Positions 25,411-34,027 of a stretch of 64,000 nt of DNA are shown in pieces. Below the pieces are notes generated by a model. It did not search any database, was not told the origin of the DNA, and worked only from the letters and a program-made list of their open reading frames with translations. Source of the DNA: Enhydrobacter sp. (GTDB lineage: Bacteria; Pseudomonadota; Alphaproteobacteria; Reyranellales; Reyranellaceae); contig CP075528.1 of NCBI GenBank assembly GCA_025808875.1, forward strand, positions 3,470,473 to 3,534,472, in the 5' to 3' direction. The position numbers were made by a program, and so were the translations under genes. Position 1 is the first letter of the stretch; each line of letters begins with the position of its first letter.

Positions 25411-27101
25411 GTCGCCGCCGGACGCCCGAACCTGACGCGCGCCTCGTCGGTGGTATAATAGCCGCGCGCCACGTCGCGCTCGATCAGTTCGGCCTTGCGC
25501 CTGGCCGGATCGCCGAACCCACCGCCGCCCGGCGTCGACACGCGCACCACGTCGCCGACGCCGATCTGGATGTCCTGGTCCTTCGACAGGTGCGGCGGAC
25601 GATAGGTCTTGCCGGCCTGCGTCACGGCGACGGTGTTGGTCGCTCCGGCCTCGCCGCCGAGGGCGCCCTGCGGGCCGGTGCGGCCATGGTCCATGACCAT
25701 CGAGACGCGGGCCTCGCCGCGGCGCAGCCTGATCGCGTAGTTGATACCGAAGCCGCCACGATATTCGCCGGCGCCGCCCGAGCCCTCGCGCAGCGAGAAC
25801 TCCTCGAACAGCACGGGGTAGAACTGCTCGAGCACCTCGACCGGCGGCATCTTGGAGATGCCGATGGTCGAGCAGCCGTTCGACAGTCCATCACCGCCCC
25901 GGAACCCGCCGTAGCCGCCGCCGGTGAAGAGATACATGATGTAGTTCTTCTTGCGCTCGGGGTCGTAGCCGCCGATGCCGAGATTGCCCGACGTGCCGGC
26001 GGGAGCTGCGAACAGCAGGTCGGGAATCGCCCTGGTCAATGCGGCGAACACGGCTTCGGCGATGCGCTGACTCACCTCGGCCGCGCAGCCCGAGACCGGC
26101 CGCGGATACCGCGCGTAGAGAAACGTGCCTTCCGGTTCGACGATCTCGAGCGGCTCGAACGTGCCCGAGTTGATCGGCACGTCCGGGAAGATGTGCTTGA
26201 TGGCGAGATAGATCGCCGACTTGGTGGTGGCGATGACGCTGTTCATCGGCCCGCGGCAGGGCGGGCTGGAGCCGGTCATGTCGAAGGTCAGGCCCTCGCC
26301 CTTCTTCGTGATCTTCATCCGGATCGTCAGCGGCTCGTCGACCACGCCGTCGCTGTCGACGTGCGAGGTTCCTTCGTAGACGCCGTCGGGGATGGCGGCG
26401 ATCCTGGCGCGCATCTGGCGCTCGGCGCGATGGCGCATCTCGGCGATGGCCTGCCGGACCGTGCCGGCGCCATAGCGGTCGATCAGCGCCGCGAGCCGCT
26501 GCTCGCCGGTGGCGAGCGCGGCTGCCTGGGCCTTGATGTCGCCGATGCGCTGGTCGGCGATGCGGATGTTGGAGAGGATGATCGACAGGATCTCCTGGTC
26601 CATCTCGCCCTTCTTGAAGAATTTCACCGGCGGCAGGCGCAGCCCCTCCTGCTCGACCTCGGTCGCGCTCGCCGAGAAGCCGCCCGGCACCATGCCGCCC
26701 ACGTCGGGCCAGTGGCCGGTGTTGGCGAGCCAGGCGAACAGTTCACCCCTATGGAAGAAGGGCTTCACGAACCTGACATCCATCAGATGCGTGCCGCCGA
26801 GATAGGGGTCGTTGACGATGAAGACGTCGCCGGGGTCGACCTTTCCCGCATAATGGCTCTTCACCCGATCGATGACGGCACGGGTCGAGAATTGCATGGT
26901 GCCGACGAACACCGGCAGGCCGAGTTCGCCCTGCGCGATCAACGATCCGTCGAGCGCGTCGTAGATGCCGTCGGACCGGTCCATGCCCTCGGAGATCACC
27001 GGCGAGAAGGCGGAGCGCACGAAGGCGAGATCCATCTCGTTGCAGACCTGGATCAGGCCGTTCTGGATGACCGTGAGCGTGACGGGATCGAGGTTCGACA
27101 T
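25407..27101 (-). CDS. hyuB: Hydantoinase B / oxoprolinase family subunit
   Basis: A 564-residue HyuB-type subunit of ATP-dependent N-methylhydantoinase, 5-oxoprolinase or acetone/acetophenone carboxylase enzymes. The start DPVTLTVIQNGLIQVCNEMD, the block FIVNDPYLGGTHLMDV and the glycine-rich GGGYGGFRGGDGLSNG are family marks. These enzymes normally need a HyuA partner, which is not adjacent here. The start at 27101 is preferred over one six codons earlier. It heads an operon with a secreted protein and asparaginase. Confidence 0.9.
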   Translation of the reverse strand: MSNLDPVTLTVIQNGLIQVCNEMDLAFVRSAFSPVISEGMDRSDGIYDALDGSLIAQGELGLPVFVGTMQFSTRAVIDRVKSHYAGKVDPGDVFIVNDPYLGGTHLMDVRFVKPFFHRGELFAWLANTGHWPDVGGMVPGGFSASATEVEQEGLRLPPVKFFKKGEMDQEILSIILSNIRIADQRIGDIKAQAAALATGEQRLAALIDRYGAGTVRQAIAEMRHRAERQMRARIAAIPDGVYEGTSHVDSDGVVDEPLTIRMKITKKGEGLTFDMTGSSPPCRGPMNSVIATTKSAIYLAIKHIFPDVPINSGTFEPLEIVEPEGTFLYARYPRPVSGCAAEVSQRIAEAVFAALTRAIPDLLFAAPAGTSGNLGIGGYDPERKKNYIMYLFTGGGYGGFRGGDGLSNGCSTIGISKMPPVEVLEQFYPVLFEEFSLREGSGGAGEYRGGFGINYAIRLRRGEARVSMVMDHGRTGPQGALGGEAGATNTVAVTQAGKTYRPPHLSKDQDIQIGVGDVVRVSTPGGGGFGDPARRKAELIERDVARGYYTTDEARVRFGRPAAT

Positions 27102-27182
27102 GACGGCAATGACTAGCACAGGCCCCCGCCTCGTGCGCTATGATCGGAACCGATCTCCCACCTTTTTCGGAATGGACCGCCC

Positions 27183-29519
27183 ATGAACGTCGCCCAGGAC
27201 GCGGACGATCTCAACCTGATGAAATTCGGCATCGGCCAGCCGGTGCCGCGGCAGGAGGATCCGACGCTGCTGCGCGGCCATGGCCGCTATACCGACGACG
27301 TGAATCTGCCGGCGCAGGCACATGCCGTCATGGTGCGAAGCCAGGTCGCGCACGGCATCATCAAGGGCATCGACACCGGCCAGGCGAAGGCCATGCCGGG
27401 CGTGCTGGGCGTTTGGACGGGGACCGATCTCAACGCCGCGGGCTACGGTCCGCTCAAGACCCTGATTCCGGTTCCCAATCGCGATGGATCGCCGATGAAG
27501 GCTCCGACGCGCCATTCGCTCGCCACCGACAGGGTGCGCTTCGTCGGCGATCCCGTCGCCTTCGTCGTCGCCGAGACGTTGGCGCAGGCCAAGGACGCCG
27601 CCGAGGCCGTCCAACTCGACATCGATGCGCTTGCCGCCGTCACCGACGCCCGCGCCAGTGCGCAGCCGGGCGCGCCGCTGGTGTTCGACGAGGCGCCCGG
27701 CAATCTCTGCGTCGACTTCCACTATGGCGACACCGCCAAGGTGGCGGACGCCTTCGCCCGGTCCGCCCATGTCACGCGCCTGCGCCTGGTCAGCAACCGG
27801 ATCGTCGTCTGCGCCATGGAGCCGCGCTCGGCAGTCGCACACTACGACAAGGCGAGCGACCGCTACACGTTCCACGTCGGCAACCAGGGTGCCTTCGGCA
27901 TGAAGCACCAGATGGCGGCGCTGCTCGGCATCAAGCCCGAGCAGATGCACGTGCTGACCGGCAATGTCGGCGGCTCGTTCGGCATGAAGGGCTCGCCGTT
28001 TCCCGAGTATGCCGGCCTGTTCCATGCCTCGCGGCTGCTTGGGCGGCCGGTGAAGTGGACCGACGAGCGCAGCGGCAGCTTCCTCAGCGACCAGCACGGC
28101 CGCGACCACGATTTCGACGCCGAGCTCGCACTCGACCAGGACGGCACCTTCCTCGCGCTGCGCCTCGACGGCTACGCCAACGTCGGCGCCTATCTCGCCA
28201 ACGTCGGCCCGCTGATGGGATCGATGGGCGTGACGCGCAACATCGCCGCCATCTACCGCACGCCGCTGATCGAGGTATCGAGCAAGGTGGTGTTCACACA
28301 CACCTCGCCGGTAGGCGCCTATCGCGGCGCGGGCCGGCCCGAGGCCAACTACTTCATGGAGCGCCTGATCGAGACGGCGGCGCGCGAGATGGGCATCGAC
28401 GCGGTGGCGATGCGCAAGCGCAACCACATCAGGCCGGAGGAGATGCCCTACAAGACCGCGTCGGGCACGACCTACGATTCGGGCGAGTTTACGGCCGTGC
28501 TCGACAAGGCGCTGGCGGCGGCCGATGTCGCCGGCTTTCCCGCGCGCCGGCAGAACAGCAGAGCGCGCGGCAGACTGCGCGGCCTCGGCATCGGCAACTA
28601 TCTCGAGGTCACCGCGCCCCCGATCAAGGAGATGGGCGGCATCCGCTTCGAGGCCAACGGCGACGTCACCATCATCACCGGCACGCTCGACTACGGGCAG
28701 GGCCACTGGTCGCCCTTCGCCCAGGTGCTGACCGAGAAGCTCGGCATCCCGTTCCGCCGGATCAAGCTGATCCAGGGCGATAGCGATCTGCTCGTCGCCG
28801 GCGGCGGCACCGGCGGCTCCAAGTCGATCATGGCGTCGGGCGCGGCGATCGTGGAAGCCTCCGACAAGGTGATCGACAAGGGCAAGCAGATCGCCGGCGC
28901 CGTACTGGAGGCGTCGGCGGCCGACATCGAGTTCAGGCTCGGCCGCTTCAACATCGTCGGTACCGACCGAGGCGTCGGCATCATGGAGCTGGCCGAGAAG
29001 CTGCGCGGCGGGCTGACGCTGCCCGAAGGCGTGCCGACGAGCCTCGACGTCAGCCATGTGCACGAGGCCGCGCCGTCGGCCTTTCCCAACGGCGCGCACG
29101 TCGCCGAGGTCGAGATCGACCCAGACACGGGCATTGTCGAGGTGGTGAAGTACACCATGATCAACGACTTCGGCACGGTCATCAATCCGCTGCTCGTCGA
29201 GGGCCAGAGCCACGGCGGCGTGGTGCAGGGCATCGGCCAGGCGCTGTTCGAGCGCGTCGTCTACAGCGAGGACGGCCAGCTGCTCAGCGGCAGCTTCACC
29301 GACTACGCGCTGCCCCGCGCCGACGACGTCCCCTCCTTCGCCATCGGCTACCATTCGGTGCCGGCCAGGACCAACCTGCTCGGCGCCAAAGGCTGCGGCG
29401 AGGCGGGCTGCGCCGGATCCCTGCCTTCGGTGATGAACGCCATCGCCGACGCGCTGGGCGGCCGGCACGTCGACATGCCGGCGACACCCGAGCGCGTGTG
29501 GCAGGCGCTGCACAGCTGA
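27183..29519 (+). CDS. Xanthine dehydrogenase-family molybdenum hydroxylase, large subunit
   Basis: A 778-residue molybdopterin-binding subunit of the CoxL/xanthine dehydrogenase group. The N-terminal KFGIGQPVPRQEDPTLLRGHGRYTDDV is typical. The active-site loop reads AYRGAGR at residues 379-385, which is the form II pattern, not the AYxCxFR of true CO dehydrogenase. The QGHWSPFAQ and KGCGEAGCAG segments with the catalytic glutamate are present. FeS and FAD subunits are missing from the neighbourhood. It is divergent from hyuB and overlaps the next gene. Confidence 0.92.
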   Translation: MNVAQDADDLNLMKFGIGQPVPRQEDPTLLRGHGRYTDDVNLPAQAHAVMVRSQVAHGIIKGIDTGQAKAMPGVLGVWTGTDLNAAGYGPLKTLIPVPNRDGSPMKAPTRHSLATDRVRFVGDPVAFVVAETLAQAKDAAEAVQLDIDALAAVTDARASAQPGAPLVFDEAPGNLCVDFHYGDTAKVADAFARSAHVTRLRLVSNRIVVCAMEPRSAVAHYDKASDRYTFHVGNQGAFGMKHQMAALLGIKPEQMHVLTGNVGGSFGMKGSPFPEYAGLFHASRLLGRPVKWTDERSGSFLSDQHGRDHDFDAELALDQDGTFLALRLDGYANVGAYLANVGPLMGSMGVTRNIAAIYRTPLIEVSSKVVFTHTSPVGAYRGAGRPEANYFMERLIETAAREMGIDAVAMRKRNHIRPEEMPYKTASGTTYDSGEFTAVLDKALAAADVAGFPARRQNSRARGRLRGLGIGNYLEVTAPPIKEMGGIRFEANGDVTIITGTLDYGQGHWSPFAQVLTEKLGIPFRRIKLIQGDSDLLVAGGGTGGSKSIMASGAAIVEASDKVIDKGKQIAGAVLEASAADIEFRLGRFNIVGTDRGVGIMELAEKLRGGLTLPEGVPTSLDVSHVHEAAPSAFPNGAHVAEVEIDPDTGIVEVVKYTMINDFGTVINPLLVEGQSHGGVVQGIGQALFERVVYSEDGQLLSGSFTDYALPRADDVPSFAIGYHSVPARTNLLGAKGCGEAGCAGSLPSVMNAIADALGGRHVDMPATPERVWQALHS

Positions 29520-30946
29520 GCGCAGACGTCGCCATCGTCGGCTGCGGGCCGGTCGGCGCCCTGCTCGGCAACCTGCTCGGGCAGGCGGGCCTTTCGGTCG
29601 CCATCTACGAGCGCGACAGCGAGATCCATCCGCTGCCGCGCGCCGTGCACTTCGACGGCGAGGTGATGCGAGTCTTCCAGGCCACAGGCCTGGCGGAGCC
29701 CATTGCCGCGGCAACCCGCGCCTCGTCGAGGGGCATGCACTTCATCGATGCCGGGGGGCGCACCCTGATGGTCCGGCGCGGCATCGAGGGGCAGGGGCCG
29801 CACGGCTGGGCCGGCAACTGGTATTTCCATCAGCCGACGCTGGAGCGGATCCTGCGCGGCGGCCTCGAGCGCTTCGCCAACGTCCGCCTTCATCTCGGCC
29901 ACGACGTCGGCTCCGTCGACGAACTCGACGCACGCTATGTGGTGGGGTGCGATGGTGCGCGCTCACTGGTACGCCACGCTATCGGCAGCCGACAGTGCGA
30001 TCTCGGATTGCACCAGCCCTGGCTGGTGGTCGACCTGCTGTGCGATCCAGAGTCGCCGCGGGTGCGCGCTTTGCCCGAGTACACGATCCAACTCTGCGAT
30101 CCGAAGCGGCCGATGACCGTCGTCAACGTCAGCGGCGTGCGACGACGCTGGGAAATCATGCAGATGCCGGGCGACGATCCCGCGCGTCTCATCGATCCCG
30201 ATGTCTTCTGGCCGATGATGGCGCGCTGGCTCGGGCCCGAGGACGCCACGGTCGAGCGTTCGGCCGTCTACACCTTCCATTCGGTGGTGCAGGAAGGCTG
30301 GCGCAAGGGCCGTCTCTTGCTGGCCGGAGATTCCTGCCATCAGACACCGCCCTTCCTCGGCCAGGGCATGTGCGCGGGCATGCGCGATGCCGCCAACCTC
30401 GCCTGGAAGCTTGCGGCGGTCGTGCGGGACGGAACCGACGAAAGGCTGCTCGACACATACGAGAGCGAGCGCCTGCCGCACGTGCGCGCCTTCATCGAGC
30501 TTGCCGTGAAGCTCGGCGCGGTCATCCAGGCGACCGAACCCACGGCCGTCGAGGAGCGCGACCGCCGCTTCGACAAGGGCGCCGAGATGTTCGACTTCCC
30601 GCAGCCGCAACTCGGACCGGGCTTTCGCGCCGACGCACCATCCCCGGTCGGCACCATCTTCCCGCAGTCGCGCCTGCCCGGCGGCCGCCTCATGGACGAG
30701 GCGATCGGCCGGCGGTTCGCCATCGTCGGCGAACCGGCATTGCTCGAGGGTATCGATATGCCGGCCGCGGTACTGCTGCCTGGGGCAGGAATGGATTGGC
30801 TCGCGGCGCACGGCGCGCGCGCGGCTATCCTGCGGCCGGACCGCTACATCTTCGCGGTGGCGAACTCGCGCGAGGCGCTCGTCGAGGCAATCCGCGGCGC
30901 GAGGGCTTCGTTCGATTCGGGATGGTCGCCACTCTCCACGTCCTGA
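29498..30946 (+). CDS. FAD-dependent aromatic hydroxylase, MhpA-like
   Basis: A 482-residue flavoprotein monooxygenase of the phenol hydroxylase / 3-(3-hydroxyphenyl)propionate hydroxylase type. The FAD motif VGCGPVGALLGNLLGQAG is near the start and GDSCHQTPPFLGQGMCAGMRD is the conserved second FAD block. The start is GTG at 29498, inside the previous gene (22-base overlap). Substrate unknown, but a phenolic ring is likely. It is linked to the molybdenum hydroxylase gene, which may prepare or process the same compound. Confidence 0.88.
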   Translation: MAGAAQLSADVAIVGCGPVGALLGNLLGQAGLSVAIYERDSEIHPLPRAVHFDGEVMRVFQATGLAEPIAAATRASSRGMHFIDAGGRTLMVRRGIEGQGPHGWAGNWYFHQPTLERILRGGLERFANVRLHLGHDVGSVDELDARYVVGCDGARSLVRHAIGSRQCDLGLHQPWLVVDLLCDPESPRVRALPEYTIQLCDPKRPMTVVNVSGVRRRWEIMQMPGDDPARLIDPDVFWPMMARWLGPEDATVERSAVYTFHSVVQEGWRKGRLLLAGDSCHQTPPFLGQGMCAGMRDAANLAWKLAAVVRDGTDERLLDTYESERLPHVRAFIELAVKLGAVIQATEPTAVEERDRRFDKGAEMFDFPQPQLGPGFRADAPSPVGTIFPQSRLPGGRLMDEAIGRRFAIVGEPALLEGIDMPAAVLLPGAGMDWLAAHGARAAILRPDRYIFAVANSREALVEAIRGARASFDSGWSPLSTS

Positions 30947-31418
30947 GCATCATCCTGGTCGCCGTGGGCATGGGCCTGGCGCTCGCCCACGCGCTGGAAC
31001 TGCCGGGCAAGCGTCGACTGGACGAGGCGACGTTCCGCGCCGTGCAGACGATCTACTATCCGGGATTCACCATCGGCGGCGTGTTCGGTGAGCCGCTGGC
31101 GTTTCTCGCGACGGCGGGGCTGCTCGCCCTGACGCCGGCCGAGCGGACGCCGACCACGGGGGCATTGGCTGCGGCTCTCTTGTTCATGCTGCTTGCCCAT
31201 GCCGTCTATTGGACGATCACTCATCCCGTGAACAAGGTCTGGCTCGGCAAGGAGAAGCTCGGTCGGCCGGCGCGACCTTCTTCGGAATCGGCAAGGCGAG
31301 TTCGGTAGGCGATTGGACGACGCTGCGCGACCGCTGGGAGTGGTCCCACGTTGCACGAGCGACGCTGATGACGTTCGCGCTGGTCGCGCTCGTCGTGGCT
31401 GCCGTCACGCCGGCGTGA
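30922..31418 (+). pseudogene. DUF1772-like membrane protein, frameshifted
   Basis: The first frame gives four hydrophobic helices (VATLHVLSIILVAVGMGLALA onward, with YYPGFTIGGVFGEP) up to HPVNKVWLGKEKLG near 31262. It then turns into a basic nonsense tail ending at 31308. From about 31275 another frame continues the expected protein: GATFFGIGKASSVGDW, LRDRWEWSHVARA and a last helix, ending at 31418. One missing base in the GGTCGGCC area (31260-31268) would join them into about 165 residues. Either the gene is broken or the base was lost in sequencing. Confidence 0.72.
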
Positions 31419-31812
31419 ACATCGGCAGCGGCGGTCCCCCGTCGGTCGGCTTGAAGACGAGCTTCACCGGCTGCTCGACCCGGAGCTTGTCGAGGTCGCA
31501 ATCGACGATGTTCGTCACCATGCGCGGGCCCTCGGCCAGCGTGACGTAGGCCATGGCGTAGGGCACCGGCGCGCGGCGCATCACCGAGTAGGAATAGATC
31601 GTACCCTTGCCCGACGCCTCGACCCATTCGGTCTTGTCGGAGAAGCAGAACGGGCAGAGCGCGCGCGGATAGTGGTGGAATTCGCCGCAGGCGGTGCATT
31701 TCTTCACCAGCAGCTTGCCCCTGGCGGCGGCGTCCCAATAGGCTTGGGTCTCGGCGCTGACGGCCGGCGCCGGCAGCTTGCGTTCCTTCTTCTCCATCGG
31801 GCTCTCGGCCAT
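31405..31812 (-). CDS. Zn-ribbon/OB-fold (DUF35) acyl-CoA-associated protein
   Basis: A 135-residue DUF35 protein: a rubredoxin-like zinc ribbon with CTAC and CPFC pairs near residue 40, then an OB fold (GTIYSYSVMRRAPVPYAMAYVTL). Such proteins bind acyl-CoA and partner with thiolases or thiolase-like enzymes. Here it lies 4 bases downstream of a thiolase-like gene. It overlaps the frameshifted membrane protein gene by 14 bases, tail to tail. Confidence 0.92.
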   Translation of the reverse strand: MAESPMEKKERKLPAPAVSAETQAYWDAAARGKLLVKKCTACGEFHHYPRALCPFCFSDKTEWVEASGKGTIYSYSVMRRAPVPYAMAYVTLAEGPRMVTNIVDCDLDKLRVEQPVKLVFKPTDGGPPLPMFTPA

Positions 31813-31816
31813 CGGA

Positions 31817-32989
31817 CTACTCCCTCTCCAGAATGACGGTGGCGCTGCCGTGGCGCAGGCCGAGTGAGCCGCCGGTGCCGTGCGCGATGGCGAGGTCGCA
31901 GTTCTTCACCTGCACCTTGGGATGGGCCTCGCCCCTGAGCTGGCGCACCGCCTCGAGCACCTTGGTCAGGCCGCCCCGGTTGCCCGGATGGTTGCTGCAG
32001 AGGCCGCCGCCGTCGGTGTTGAAGGGCAGCCTGCCCTGGCCCGCGATCAGGTTGCCGTCGGCCACGAAGCTGCCGCCCTTGCCCTTCTGGCAGAAGCCGA
32101 GATCCTCGAGCTGCATCAGCACCGTGATGGTGAAGCTGTCGTAGATCGAGGCGTACTTGATGTCGGACGGCGTCACGCCCGCCTCGGCGAAAGCCGCCGA
32201 ACCCGAGAAGCGCGCGCCGGAATAGGTGAGATCCACCTTGCCGCCCATCTGCGTCTTGATGAACTCCGAGGCGCCGATCAGCTTGACCTTGGGCCGCTTC
32301 AGCGAGCGGGCGATCTCCGGCGCCACCACGACGATGGCGCCGCCGCCGTCGGTGATGACGCAGCAATCGAGGCGATGCAGCGGATCGGAGATGACCGGCG
32401 AATTCACCACCTCCTCGACGGTGACGACATCGCGCAGCAGCGCATGCGGGTTGTGCTGCGCATGGTGCGAGGCGGCGACCTTGATCCAGGCGAGCTGTTC
32501 GGCCGCCGTGCCGAACTCGTGCATGTGGCGCATGGCGCACATGGCGTACATGTTCACCACCGTCGGGCCGTAGGGGAACTCGAACGGCTCGTCGGGCGTC
32601 GGCGTGCCGCCGCGGCTCCTCGGCACGGTGCCGGTCGCCATGCCCTCGGCGCGCGGCCGGCCGGCGAGCGTGATCAGCGCCACCTTGCACTTGCCCGCCG
32701 CGATCGCCTCGGCGGCGTGGCCGACATGGAGCACGTAGGACGAGCCGCCGGTGTCGGTCGAATCGACGTGGCGTGGCCGGAGCCCCATGTACTCGACCAT
32801 CGACATCGGGCCGAGGCCCGGCGCGTCGCCGGCGCAGAAATAGCCGTCGACGTCGTCCTTGGTCAGCCCGGCGTCGGCCAGCGCGCCCTTCGCCACCTCG
32901 GCATGGATCTGCGCCAGCGACAGATCCTTGGCGAGCCGCGTCGGGTGCTCGTAGATGCCGGCGATATAGGCCTTGCCCTTGATGCTCAT
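31817..32989 (-). CDS. Thiolase-like protein (SCP-x type), catalytic Cys apparently absent
   Basis: A 390-residue thiolase-fold protein. The C-terminal GGGLCSNHPGNRGG and the NCDLAIAHGTGGSLGLRHGSA segments match SCP-x / lipid-transfer thiolases. At the position of the nucleophilic cysteine the sequence reads TGGSSYVLHVGHAAEAI (residues 80-96), with serine instead. It therefore may not thiolyse but do aldol or acyl transfer chemistry with its DUF35 partner. The pair resembles steroid side-chain retro-aldolase Ltp2-DUF35 complexes in organisation; that link is inference. Confidence 0.87.
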   Translation of the reverse strand: MSIKGKAYIAGIYEHPTRLAKDLSLAQIHAEVAKGALADAGLTKDDVDGYFCAGDAPGLGPMSMVEYMGLRPRHVDSTDTGGSSYVLHVGHAAEAIAAGKCKVALITLAGRPRAEGMATGTVPRSRGGTPTPDEPFEFPYGPTVVNMYAMCAMRHMHEFGTAAEQLAWIKVAASHHAQHNPHALLRDVVTVEEVVNSPVISDPLHRLDCCVITDGGGAIVVVAPEIARSLKRPKVKLIGASEFIKTQMGGKVDLTYSGARFSGSAAFAEAGVTPSDIKYASIYDSFTITVLMQLEDLGFCQKGKGGSFVADGNLIAGQGRLPFNTDGGGLCSNHPGNRGGLTKVLEAVRQLRGEAHPKVQVKNCDLAIAHGTGGSLGLRHGSATVILERE

Positions 32990-33112
32990 CGGCCGCCCGT
33001 CTCCTTCATTGTGCGGTGCACATGGTGGGCGATCCGATGCTCACAGGAAAGTGCGCTCTTTCGCTGCGGAAAACGGTGATACGCTGAAGGGGCGAACCGG
33101 GAGGCAAAAAAG

Positions 33113-33925
33113 ATGATTGCTCGTCTCGTGGCGGTGCTCGTCGCCGCATGCCTCGCCTTTGCCGGCGCCGTCCACGCGCAGGGCAAGGCGGAGATCCTGT
33201 GGTACAGCCAGGCGGCCTTCAAGATCACCACGCCGGGCGGCAAGGTGATCCTGATCGATCCGTGGATCATGGGCGGCCCGCTGACGCCGCCGGAACTGAA
33301 GAACCTCGACCTGCTCGACAAGGTCGACCTCGTGCTGGTGACGCACGGACACGGCGATCATCTCGGCGACGCCATGACGATCTCCAAGAAGCACAACGCG
33401 CCGATCTGGGCGCCCGCCGGCCTCAACCAGATGCTCCTGACGCTCGGCCTGATGCCGGCCAACCTCGTGCCGCGCATGAACAAGACCGGCACCGTCGAGC
33501 CGTTCCCCGGCGTGAAGATCACCATGGTGCGCGCCGAGCACTCCTCGGAGATGCTGCTCAAGGATCCCGTCACCGGCAAGGACACGACCTATTCGGCCGG
33601 CGAGCCGGTCGGCTTCATCATCGAGCTCGAGAACGGCTTCAAGATCTACCACATGGGCGACACCGGCCTGTTCGGCGACATGAAGCTGATCGGCGAGTAC
33701 TACAAGCCCGACCTGCTGCTGGTGCCGATCGGCGGCCACTTCGTCATGGATCCCAAGGCCGCCGCCTACGCCACCAAGGAGCTGGTCAAGCCCAAGATGG
33801 CGTGGCCGATGCACTACGCCTCCAACCCGATGCTGCGCGGCACGCCCGCCCAGTACAAGGAGGCGATGGGCCAGACGTCGATCCAGATCATCGACGCCAA
33901 GCCGGGCGACAAGAAGACGTTTTAG
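33113..33925 (+). CDS. Secreted metallo-beta-lactamase-fold hydrolase (UlaG-like)
   Basis: A 270-residue MBL-fold hydrolase. Residues 1-23 are a signal peptide ending HAQ, so it acts in the periplasm. The metal motif THGHGDHLGD is intact, with later ligands in RAEHSSE, HMGDTGLFGD and MHYASNP. The fold start ILWYSQAAFKITT is typical of the UlaG-like branch. GGGAGG precedes the ATG. Substrate unknown. Its stop abuts a 96-base palindromic element. Confidence 0.92.
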   Translation: MIARLVAVLVAACLAFAGAVHAQGKAEILWYSQAAFKITTPGGKVILIDPWIMGGPLTPPELKNLDLLDKVDLVLVTHGHGDHLGDAMTISKKHNAPIWAPAGLNQMLLTLGLMPANLVPRMNKTGTVEPFPGVKITMVRAEHSSEMLLKDPVTGKDTTYSAGEPVGFIIELENGFKIYHMGDTGLFGDMKLIGEYYKPDLLLVPIGGHFVMDPKAAAYATKELVKPKMAWPMHYASNPMLRGTPAQYKEAMGQTSIQIIDAKPGDKKTF

Positions 33926-33926
33926 G

Positions 33927-34022
33927 GCGCGACGACTTTTCCTTGAATCAACTCGTCGGCCGGGCGCATACACCGCGTCGCTGCGGGCGCCGGGCCGCCG
34001 CGCAAAGCAAAAGTCATCGCGC
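33927..34022. repeat. 96-bp palindromic intergenic element, copy A
   Basis: This element fills the gap between two convergent genes. It starts GCGCGACGACTTTT and ends AAAAGTCATCGCGC, so the ends are inverted repeats, and it has an inner CGGCC...GGGCCG pairing. A second copy of equal length lies at 57295-57390 and shares most bases, including TTGAATCAACTCG and AGCAAAGCAAAAGTCATCG. The T-rich and A-rich flanks of the stem would work as a terminator on both strands. Confidence 0.85.
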
Positions 34023-34027
34023 CTTAG

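Noticed and set aside
27183..29519. Carbon monoxide dehydrogenase large subunit (CoxL form I)
   Set aside because: The active-site loop is AYRGAGR, not AYxCxFR, and coxS and coxM are absent.
27138..29714. Long open frame opposite the molybdenum hydroxylase gene
   Set aside because: An antisense shadow produced by GC-rich codon use; composition is His/Arg/Ala-rich without domains, and the opposite strand encodes a well-conserved enzyme.
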